Assembly (NCBI RefSeq): GCF_001270495.1 | Contig: NZ_LGUR01000252.1 | Location: 1 to 50,312, forward strand | Direction: 5' to 3' | From: Streptomyces viridochromogenes | GTDB taxonomy: Bacteria; Actinomycetota; Actinomycetes; Streptomycetales; Streptomycetaceae | DNA length: 50,312 nt | Part shown: positions 44,840 through 50,312 of the stretch, piece by piece | How the letters are laid out: each line of letters opens with the position of its first letter | Position numbering within the stretch: position 1 is the first letter of the stretch | Program-made: the position numbers and the translations under genes | The notes under the pieces: model-generated | The model's input: only the letters and a program-made list of their open reading frames with translations | What the model was told of the DNA's origin: nothing | The model's database searches: none

Positions 44840-44905
44840 GGGTTCTCCAAGGCAAGCCGGTAGCGATGAGGTGATGCCGCGTCAGCCTACTGACGGCCAG
44901 GAAAT

Positions 44906-45037
44906 TCAGCCGAGTTGGCTATGGGCGGCGAGGCGGGCGGCCGGGCCGCGGCAACCCGGCGCCATCACGTACGGGTTACTCCACGTGACCTCGTCGCGGT
45001 CCAGGCAGATGAACGGTTGGACGCAGTTTCCGATCAC
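44906..45037 (-). CDS. Possible small Cys-containing protein or gene end
   Basis: 43 codons (CVQPFICLDRDEVTWSNPYV, MAPGCRGPAARLAAHSQLG) with about 86% G/C at third positions, as in real genes here. The GTG start lacks a ribosome site. It lies in the spacer between the methyltransferase and the secreted peptide and overlaps the latter's promoter. It may be the end of a lost gene. Confidence 0.3.
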   Translation of the reverse strand: MIGNCVQPFICLDRDEVTWSNPYVMAPGCRGPAARLAAHSQLG

Positions 45038-45063
45038 ACGCCGAACCGACGAAATGAGGACCG

Positions 45064-45303
45064 ATGACCGGTCGAGTGAAGACGAGCGCGCGGACCAGGG
45101 TCGTACTCCGCCTGGTCGTGGGGACACTGGCCGCGGGGGCGGCGTGCTGGCTGCCGGCGGGCAGCGCGTACGCCGACGAGACCAACACGGCCTCGCACAA
45201 CGGCCCCCGTATCGGGCTGGTCAACGTGGGCCAGGTGGACGACCCGATGGAGGATGTGCTGGAGCACTTCCTGCTCTTCGGTGACGGGTACACATGGGGC
45301 TGA
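45064..45303 (+). CDS. Small secreted protein of unknown function
   Basis: 79 aa. A Sec signal peptide (VVLRLVVGTLAAGAACWLPA, cleavage near GSAYA-DE) leaves a mature peptide of about 40 residues ending GPRIGLVNVGQVDDPMEDVL EHFLLFGDGYTWG. GAGGA precedes the ATG. The mature part is acidic. I recognise it only as a type seen in streptomycetes, with no known role. Confidence 0.8.
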   Translation: MTGRVKTSARTRVVLRLVVGTLAAGAACWLPAGSAYADETNTASHNGPRIGLVNVGQVDDPMEDVLEHFLLFGDGYTWG

Positions 45304-45312
45304 TCGCGTACA

Positions 45313-45351
45313 CCGGGGTCCGTACCGCATCCTGTGCGGTACGGGCCCCGG
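45313..45351 (+). terminator. Long hairpin terminator after the secreted peptide gene
   Basis: A 17-bp stem (45313-45329 with 45335-45351, one G-U pair) with loop TCCTG, followed 11 bases later by a T run (CTTTTTT) that sits in a second weaker GCACGGA/TCCGTG hairpin. Confidence 0.85.
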
Positions 45352-45456
45352 CCCGTGCACGGATCTTTTTTCCGTGTGCCGGCATAGCGGCGGCCCGCCG
45401 CACGCGTCACCAGGAGTAGGAGAGGCGGGCGCCGGGCCGGCCCGGGGGAAGAGAAG

Positions 45457-46020
45457 GTGACGATGGATGCCGAAGCGCAGGACAGGTTTCGGGAGTTCGT
45501 GGAGAACCGGTCGTCCGCGCTGTTGAGGACCGCGGTGCTGCTGAGCGGCGGCGATCGGCACGCCGCGGAGGACCTTCTGCAGAACGCCCTGGTCAAGGCG
45601 GCCGACCGCTGGCACCGCATCGACGAGCCGGAGGCGTACGTACGGCAGATCCTGTACCGGCAGCAGATCAGCCGCTGGCGGCTGAAGTGGCGTCGGCGCG
45701 AACTCACCGTCGCCGAGCCGCCCGAGACCGGCGCGAGCCCGGACGCCGCGCCCGACACGGAGCTGCGGCTGCTGATGCGCGGGGCGCTGGCCCGGCTGAC
45801 GGCACGGCAGCGCATCGTGCTGGTGCTGCGCTACTTCGAGGACCTGCCCGAGGCCGACGTGGCCCGCGTCCTGGGCTGTTCCGTGGGCACCGTACGGTCC
45901 ACCACCCACCGTTCGCTGGCCCGGCTGCGCGCGCTCGCGCCCGAGCTGGCGGCCCTGGGCCCGGCCGACGTCGAGTCGCGGCCCTCCCGTGACTTCTCGC
46001 CCGTGGAGGTACGACCGTGA
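45457..46020 (+). CDS. SigE-family RNA polymerase sigma factor
   Basis: A protein of 187 aa, an ECF sigma factor of the actinomycete SigE-like group. Region 2 is FREFVENRSSALLRTAVLLS and AEDLLQNALVKAADRWHRID; region 4 is ARLTARQRIVLVLRYFEDLP and VGTVRSTTHRSLARLRALA. The GTG at 45457 or the ATG at 45463 could start it. The stop overlaps the next start as GTGA, pairing it with a membrane protein that may control it. Confidence 0.93.
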   Translation: MTMDAEAQDRFREFVENRSSALLRTAVLLSGGDRHAAEDLLQNALVKAADRWHRIDEPEAYVRQILYRQQISRWRLKWRRRELTVAEPPETGASPDAAPDTELRLLMRGALARLTARQRIVLVLRYFEDLPEADVARVLGCSVGTVRSTTHRSLARLRALAPELAALGPADVESRPSRDFSPVEVRP

Positions 46021-47237
46021 ACGTCGAGGAACTCGTGCGGGACTCCCTGCGGGAGCTGGCCGACGAACAGACGGCTGCCGGAGCGGGGCTCGCCGACCGG
46101 GTCCTGGTGGTCCGCCATCGCCGGCGCACCCGGCGGATCGCCTCCGTCGTCGCGGCCACCGCCGCCGTGGTCGCCATCGGCGTGGCGGTGCCGCTGCTGG
46201 ACTCCGGGAAGGAGGACGTGCGGCCCGCGGACGTCGTCCAGAAGAGCAAGGACGTCGCGCACCCGGACCAGTCGCCGCCGCGCGACCTGATCTCGGCCGG
46301 GAACACAGTACTGGCCGCCTACTACGTCCCCCGGACCGTCAAGCACTCCGCCGAGCAGGCCGAACGCGTCCGCGACTACTGGCTGTTGGACCAGGAGACG
46401 GACAGGTATGTGAAGACCACCAAGTGGTCCTACGTCGCCGTCGCGCCGGGTATGAAGACGGCGGCCGTGCTGGAGCGGAACCTGCCCGCCTCGCGGATCG
46501 GCCTGCTCGACCTGGCCACCGGCAAGGTCGCGCGATGGATCCAGGTCGACCACAAGGTCGCCGGACTCTCCTTCTCGCGCGACGGTCTGAAGCTGGTCGC
46601 GACGACCTACGGCGAGAACCCCGACCAGCTGGTCAAGATGGCGGGTTCCGACGGCTGGGACCAGAGGCAGCCGTCGAGCCGCACCGGCTTCTACGTCATC
46701 GACGTGGCCTCCGGCAAGGGCTCCTGGAGCGAGGTCAAGCTTGAAAGCGACCCGAACGACCCCATGGGTGACAGCTTCATCAACGCCCGCCAGGACTTCG
46801 CCCTCAGCCCCGACGGCAGGCATGTCTGGGCCGGGAACCCCATGGGAGAAATCGGCAAGCAGTTCTACGACCTCACGGGCGCCGAGGTCGACGTACCGGC
46901 GGACCAGAAGCACCTGCAGTGGTACGTCGACGCGTGGCAGTCGCCCAGCGGCAGGCTGGTCGCCGGTGACTTCGCGGGTGAGAAGTGGAAGACGTCCTCC
47001 TGGGTCATCGACGCCCGCACCGGTCAGAAGACCGAGGTGCGCGGGCAGCAGCTGCTCGCCTGGGTCGGCGACACGTCGCTGATCGCCTGGGACATCGCGG
47101 CGGACGGCAAGAACGAGTTCCATCAGCGGCTCGTGAAGGTCACCATCGGCAGTGACAAGACCGTCCCCCTCAGCGGCTTCCGCAAGGGTAACGACGGTGC
47201 CGCCGGGCGCTGGGAGCCCGTCTTCGCCGAGCGCTGA
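46017..47237 (+). CDS. Membrane-anchored beta-propeller-like protein, partner of the sigma factor
   Basis: A protein of 406 aa. The cytoplasmic N terminus of about 40 residues is rich in acidic, then basic residues (VEELVRDSLRELADEQTAAG). One membrane helix spans about 41-62 (IASVVAATAAVVAIGVAVPL). The external part has WD40/propeller-like units (SRIGLLDLATGKVARWIQVD, AGLSFSRDGLKLVATTYGEN, DFALSPDGRHVWAGNP). It is coupled to the sigma gene, so it is a candidate anti-sigma or sensor. No zinc anti-sigma motif is present. Confidence 0.85.
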   Translation: MNVEELVRDSLRELADEQTAAGAGLADRVLVVRHRRRTRRIASVVAATAAVVAIGVAVPLLDSGKEDVRPADVVQKSKDVAHPDQSPPRDLISAGNTVLAAYYVPRTVKHSAEQAERVRDYWLLDQETDRYVKTTKWSYVAVAPGMKTAAVLERNLPASRIGLLDLATGKVARWIQVDHKVAGLSFSRDGLKLVATTYGENPDQLVKMAGSDGWDQRQPSSRTGFYVIDVASGKGSWSEVKLESDPNDPMGDSFINARQDFALSPDGRHVWAGNPMGEIGKQFYDLTGAEVDVPADQKHLQWYVDAWQSPSGRLVAGDFAGEKWKTSSWVIDARTGQKTEVRGQQLLAWVGDTSLIAWDIAADGKNEFHQRLVKVTIGSDKTVPLSGFRKGNDGAAGRWEPVFAER

Positions 47238-47249
47238 TCAGGCCGACTG

Positions 47250-47282
47250 TTGGTCACCGACTGCTGATCAGTCGGTGACCAA
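47250..47282. terminator. Bidirectional hairpin overlapping the dapA stop
   Basis: A perfect 13-bp stem (TTGGTCACCGACT at 47250-47262, its inverse at 47270-47282) with a 7-base loop sits between the convergent genes. Its right arm is the last codons of dapA (ELVTD), so it doubles as coding sequence. Confidence 0.8.
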
Positions 47283-48170
47283 CTCCTGGTACGCCGCCAG
47301 CAGTTCGTCGACCGCCTCGCGGCCGGCGGGCCGCAGCGGTGCGCGGACGGGACCCCCGGGCAGGCCCAGTTCATTGAGCAGGGCCTTCACGGTGACGGTG
47401 CCGGGCAGCCCCGCCGACATCATCAACTCGATGAGCGGCGTGGCACGTTGTTGGAGGCGGGCGGACACGGGGGTGTCGCCCGCCTCGAACGCGTCGAGTA
47501 CCGCCCGCAGCCGGGAGGGGACGACATTGGCGACCGTACTGATGTATCCGGCGCCCCCTACCGCGTACAGCGCCAGATTGTGCTCGTCGCACCCCGCGTA
47601 GTACGCCAACTCCGTGCGTGACAGCACCTTCTGGGCGCCCAGGAAGTCGTAGGAGCAGTCCTTCACCGCCACGATCCGGGGGTGCTCGGCGAGCCGGATC
47701 AGCGTCTCCGGCTCGATCCGGGTCCCGGTGCGGCCCGGGATGTCGTACAGCGCGAGGGGCAGTCCGGCCGCGTCCGCGACCTCGCGGAAGTGCGCCTCGA
47801 CGGCGTCCTGCGGGGGCTTGCTGTAGTACGGCGCGACCACCAGCAGGCCGTCGGCGCCCGCCTTCTCGGCCGCCAGGGCCAGCTCGACGGTGTGCCGGGT
47901 GTCGAAGGTGCCCACACCCGCGACGACCGACCCCCGGTCGCCCACCGCCTCCCGCACGGCCCTGATCAGCTCAGACTTCTCGGCGTCCGTCGTGGTCGGC
48001 GACTCGCCCGTCGTGCCCGAGAGCACGAGCCCGTCGCACCCCTCGGACACCAGCCGGTCGGCCAGCCGCTGCGCGCCGTCGAGGTCCAGCGATCCCGCCT
48101 CGGTGAAGGGCGTGATCATGGCGCACAGGGCGCGGCCGAAGGGCGGGGCGGGGGAGGGCGTCGTCGTCAT
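47268..48170 (-). CDS. dapA: 4-hydroxy-tetrahydrodipicolinate synthase
   Basis: A protein of 300 aa of the DHDPS family, condensing pyruvate with aspartate semialdehyde. SGTTGESPT holds the conserved Thr pair, YDIPGRTG the active-site Tyr (Y142), and IVAVKDCS the Schiff-base lysine K170. Streptomycetes often carry more than one copy. It shares its pathway with dapD at 34259. It is divergent from the small acidic peptide gene. Confidence 0.94.
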   Translation of the reverse strand: MTTTPSPAPPFGRALCAMITPFTEAGSLDLDGAQRLADRLVSEGCDGLVLSGTTGESPTTTDAEKSELIRAVREAVGDRGSVVAGVGTFDTRHTVELALAAEKAGADGLLVVAPYYSKPPQDAVEAHFREVADAAGLPLALYDIPGRTGTRIEPETLIRLAEHPRIVAVKDCSYDFLGAQKVLSRTELAYYAGCDEHNLALYAVGGAGYISTVANVVPSRLRAVLDAFEAGDTPVSARLQQRATPLIELMMSAGLPGTVTVKALLNELGLPGGPVRAPLRPAGREAVDELLAAYQELVTD

Positions 48171-48345
48171 GGAAGTAGTCTCGGCAGGTCAACCGTGAAG
48201 CTCCACTTAATTCTTCTACGAGGTATCGATAAGAGTTGCTGTGAGGTGCGGGCCCATTGGGTCACTCGCAGGCCCTATGTCCAACTCGGGCGGCATGGGT
48301 CACTATGGCCAGGACGGTCATCGGCCCCTGGTCATGGGAGGCGTC

Positions 48346-48480
48346 ATGAAGCTCGGCAAGGCACTCGCCACCGGAATCGCGGAAGAGCGGCCGCAGACCC
48401 GCGAGGAAGAGCCCGAACTCCGGCTCCCCGAGGAGATCGAGGGGCTTGAGGCGCCCGAAGAGGTTCCGGTCACCCGGTGA
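48346..48480 (+). CDS. Small acidic peptide of unknown function
   Basis: 44 aa. The ATG follows GGGAGG at five bases and gives MKLGKALATGIAEERPQTRE and a Glu/Pro-rich tail (EEPELRLPEEIEGLEAPEEV). No signal or membrane segment. Its stop overlaps the next gene as GTGA. A longer in-frame extension from 48241 lacks a ribosome site. Confidence 0.65.
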   Translation: MKLGKALATGIAEERPQTREEEPELRLPEEIEGLEAPEEVPVTR

Positions 48481-49169
48481 GGCTGCGGCTTCCGGAGGAA
48501 CGCCCGACGGAGCCGCCGACCGGATACAAGATCGCCCACCCGATGCTGTCCACGGACGGCACCCGGGCGGGGTTCACCGGTGTGTCGCTCGGCGGCGCGC
48601 TGCCGTACGGGGTCCTGGCCGACGCCTCCTGTGTCTACGGCCTGCGGCACCGGGCACCGAGCCGCCGCTGCGACTGCGGCTTCCACTGTGTGCACGACCG
48701 TACGGCGGCCGAGGCACTGCTGTGCACGGCCGAGCACCGGGCGGCCGTACTGCTCGAAGTCACCGTGCTGGGCCGGTACATCCGCTTCGAGCGCGGCTTC
48801 CGCTACGCCCGTCAGCGGGTGCGCACGGCCACGGTCGGCCCCTGCGCCTGCGGTACGGTCGCCGCCGCCCTGGCCGACGCCGGCTGGGGCCGCCCCGGCT
48901 GGCGCGCGCTCGCTCCCTCCTGTGCGGGCTGCCTGCGCGGCCGTACGTCCGTCTCGCTCGCCGGGTTCGCCCGGCTGGCGGGGGACGGGTTGCGGGTGGC
49001 GGCCGGGCAGGGGGCGTCCGCGGCCGCCGTCGACCTCGCCGCGGCCGGTGAGCTCGGCGTGCCCGAACTCACCGCCGAGGCCGCGCTGTTGCAGGCCCGC
49101 CTCGACTGGTTCCAGGCCCAGCTGGCCCGGCTGGGTGAGCGCGGGCCGGGCGGCGGACGGAAGGGGTAG
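48477..49169 (+). CDS. Cys-rich conserved hypothetical protein, probable metal binder
   Basis: A protein of 230 aa with nine cysteines (52, 65, 67, 71, 83, 123, 125, 149, 152). CDCGFHC (65-71) and the CAC...CAGC pairs (123/125 and 149/152) look like zinc sites. Begins LRLPEERPTEPPTGYKIAHP. The last 70 residues are an Ala/Leu-rich helix. No known domain recognised. GTG start coupled to the 44-aa gene. Confidence 0.8.
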   Translation: MRLRLPEERPTEPPTGYKIAHPMLSTDGTRAGFTGVSLGGALPYGVLADASCVYGLRHRAPSRRCDCGFHCVHDRTAAEALLCTAEHRAAVLLEVTVLGRYIRFERGFRYARQRVRTATVGPCACGTVAAALADAGWGRPGWRALAPSCAGCLRGRTSVSLAGFARLAGDGLRVAAGQGASAAAVDLAAAGELGVPELTAEAALLQARLDWFQAQLARLGERGPGGGRKG

Positions 49170-49223
49170 CGGGGGCCGCAGCGGGTACCCGGGGTGTTCC
49201 GAACCGAGAGGAGGCGGAACACC

Positions 49224-49643
49224 GTGACCTGGTCCACGGCCCCCGAGCGGGCACGCGACGAGCAGCGCTCGGTGAGCGAACTCGTAGGACAGGCCGGCGA
49301 GCAGCTCTCCCGGCTCGTGCGGCAGGAGGTCGCCCTCGCCAGGGAGGAGCTCGCCGAGAAGGGCCGGCACGCCGGCCGCGGTGGCGGACTGCTGGGCGCG
49401 GCGGGCGCCGTCGCGTACGCAGGCGTGCTGTTCCTGGCCGTGGCGGCCACCGCCGCGCTCTCACTGACGCTGCCCGTGTGGGCCGCGGCGCTCATCGTGA
49501 CGGGAGCCTTGTTCGCCGTCGCGGGTCTGCTGGCCGCGACCGGCCGCACCCAGCTGCGCCGCGCCGCGCCTCCCACACCGGAGGAGGCTCTGGGCAGCGT
49601 CAGGGCCGATGTCGAGGAGATGAAGGGAAGGGCGCACCGATGA
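49224..49643 (+). CDS. Actinobacterial Holin-X family membrane protein
   Basis: A protein of 139 aa. A charged helix (VSELVGQAGEQLSRLVRQEV ALAREELAEKG) precedes two membrane helices (about 57-82 and 88-112), then a charged tail. Despite the name, chromosomal members are not phage holins and are typically paired with DUF3618 genes, as here (ATGA overlap). GTG start after GAGAGGAGGCGG. Confidence 0.88.
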   Translation: MTWSTAPERARDEQRSVSELVGQAGEQLSRLVRQEVALAREELAEKGRHAGRGGGLLGAAGAVAYAGVLFLAVAATAALSLTLPVWAAALIVTGALFAVAGLLAATGRTQLRRAAPPTPEEALGSVRADVEEMKGRAHR

Positions 49644-50170
49644 CGGACAAGAAGGCGGGGAAGACGGGCGGGGCCAAGGGTCCCGAGGAACTGCGCCGCC
49701 AGATCGAGCGGACCCGGGGCGAACTCGGCGACACCGTCGAGGAGTTGGCCGGGAAGGCGGACGTGAAGGGCCGGGCCGTGGCCCGCGCCGCCGACCTCAA
49801 GGACAAGGCGGGCGCGATGACCGTGCAACTGCGCAGCAGCGCGGCCCAGGCGGGCCACGCCGTGCAGGAGCGGGCGACCCGTGCCGGGCACGTGGTGCAG
49901 GACAAGGCCGCGCATGCCGGGCACGTCGTGCAGGACCGGGCCGCCCAGGCCGGTCACACGGTGCAGGACCGGGCGACCCGCACCGGCCACACCGTCCAGG
50001 ACAGGGCGACCCACGCGGGCCATGCCGTCGAGCACAACGTCCCGCGTCCCGTCCGCACCGTCGTCCAGGCCTGCCTGCGGCATCCGCGGCCGGTGCTGAT
50101 CGCCGGGGCGGCGGTGGGGGCCGTGGTTGCGGCGGGAGTGCTGCGGCGCCGACGGCACGGGCACCACTGA
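49640..50170 (+). CDS. DUF3618 membrane protein with six 11-residue repeats
   Basis: A protein of 176 aa. DUF3618 start (PEELRRQIERTRGELGDTVE ELAGKADVKGRA). Then six copies of an 11-residue unit of the form xAGHxVQDRAx (about residues 70-135), an amphipathic LEA/apolipoprotein-like pattern. A C-terminal membrane helix (PVLIAGAAVGAVVAAGVL) and a basic RRRRHGHH end follow. It probably lines the membrane inner face together with Holin-X. Confidence 0.9.
   Translation: MTDKKAGKTGGAKGPEELRRQIERTRGELGDTVEELAGKADVKGRAVARAADLKDKAGAMTVQLRSSAAQAGHAVQERATRAGHVVQDKAAHAGHVVQDRAAQAGHTVQDRATRTGHTVQDRATHAGHAVEHNVPRPVRTVVQACLRHPRPVLIAGAAVGAVVAAGVLRRRRHGHH
49847..50044 (+). repeat. Six tandem 33-bp coding repeats
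   Basis: Units translate as QAGHAVQERAT, RAGHVVQDKAA, HAGHVVQDRAA, QAGHTVQDRAT, RTGHTVQDRAT, HAGHAVEHNVP. The DNA repeats too (GTGCAGGACCGGGC-like core), so copy number may vary between strains. Confidence 0.9.
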
Positions 50171-50186
50171 GTCGAGACGATACGGC

Positions 50187-50208
50187 TTGACCTCAAGTTC
50201 GGTTGAGG
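50187..50208 (+). promoter_or_regulatory. SoxR-box-like dyad
   Basis: TTGACCTCAAGTTCGGTTGAGG contains CCTCAA-N6-TTGAGG, similar to SoxR operators in Streptomyces, and overlaps a TTGACC that could be a -35. No convincing -10 follows, and the dyad runs into the terminator stem, so this is tentative. Confidence 0.3.
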
Positions 50209-50260
50209 GCGAAAGGTGATCGGTGGCTGCCATGCGCAGCCGCCGATCACCTTTCGCCCT
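50206..50260. terminator. Very strong hairpin terminator
   Basis: A 25-bp stem (24 Watson-Crick pairs and one G-U; arms 50206-50230 and 50236-50260) with loop CATGC, followed by TTT. It closes the four-gene operon. Confidence 0.92.
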
Positions 50261-50280
50261 TTCCGTCCATGGAGGCCCCA

Positions 50281-50312
50281 TTGACCCGCCGTACCGACGC
50301 CCACCCCGACCT
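50281..50312 (+). CDS. Start of a gene cut by the window edge
   Basis: A TTG start five bases after GGAGG (50271-50275) opens a frame reading TRRTDAHPD to the end. An in-frame ATG at 50269 is the alternative. Too short to identify. Confidence 0.4.
   Translation, partial: MTRRTDAHPD

Noticed and set aside
48241..48345. Longer form of the 44-aa peptide starting at 48241
   Set aside because: It lacks a ribosome site, whereas the ATG at 48346 has GGGAGG at good distance.
49224..50170. Holin-X and DUF3618 genes as sign of a prophage
   Set aside because: These families are ordinary chromosomal actinomycete genes, and no phage structural, lysis or integration genes are near.

Overview
The window is chromosomal DNA from a high-GC actinomycete, almost certainly a Streptomyces. 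The evidence is about 70% GC with strong G/C at third codon positions, frequent GTG and TTG starts, many 4-base stop/start overlaps (ATGA, GTGA), a SigE-family sigma factor, Holin-X and DUF3618 proteins, and the conserved actinomycete order ctaB / tkt-tal-zwf-opcA-pgl, ctaA, sufR-B-D-(Rieske)-C-S-U-T, dapD. No rRNA, tRNA or CRISPR array was seen.

Layout. 1-186: tail of a Pro/Gly/Asn/Tyr repeat protein with an apparent frameshift. 187-3840 (minus): padR, ABC ATPase and FtsX-type permease, overlapping or nearly touching. 3966-10620 (plus): an orphan solute-binding protein, a GH13 alpha-glucosidase, and a complete oligosaccharide importer (lipoprotein plus two permeases, no ATPase; such systems commonly borrow MsiK). 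10621-10976: a large inverted repeat. 10977-17774 (minus): oxidative and non-oxidative pentose phosphate operon tkt-tal-zwf-opcA-pgl. 18137-21460 (plus): heme O synthase ctaB, a small conserved protein, an amidohydrolase-like protein and a nucleotidyltransferase-like protein. 21462-25182 (minus): heme A synthase ctaA, an ABC-2 exporter and an AAC(3)-type acetyltransferase. 25344-31929 (plus): the SUF Fe-S assembly operon led by its repressor, closed by a hairpin terminator. 32005-33865: a membrane-anchored AbfB-domain protein and an SMR efflux pump with its TetR regulator. 34259-35248: dapD.

35465-43914 is a degraded carbohydrate-use island. It holds a truncated Tat-exported lyase, an intact GH59-type secreted hydrolase, a ThuA protein whose DUF1080 half is cut off by a stop, the 3' end of a group II intron, IS3- and IS256-type transposase scraps, a GH62 tail, and one apparently intact acyltransferase fusion. 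After it come a SpoU-type rRNA methyltransferase, a small secreted protein, a SigE-family sigma factor coupled to a membrane beta-propeller protein, dapA, and a four-gene operon (acidic 44-aa peptide, Cys-rich protein, Holin-X, DUF3618 repeat protein) ending in a very strong hairpin. A further gene begins at the right edge.

The genes fit together as follows. The GH13 enzyme and importer feed glucose to the zwf/opcA/pgl shunt. CtaB and CtaA together make heme A for cytochrome oxidase. SUF builds Fe-S clusters under the Fe-S sensing repressor SufR. DapA and DapD act in the same lysine/diaminopimelate pathway about 12 kb apart. The most informative new observations are the large insert in the sugar permease, a SufR-type operator on the sufR start codon, the group II intron scar, and a duplicated gene tail separating an ATPase from its permease.
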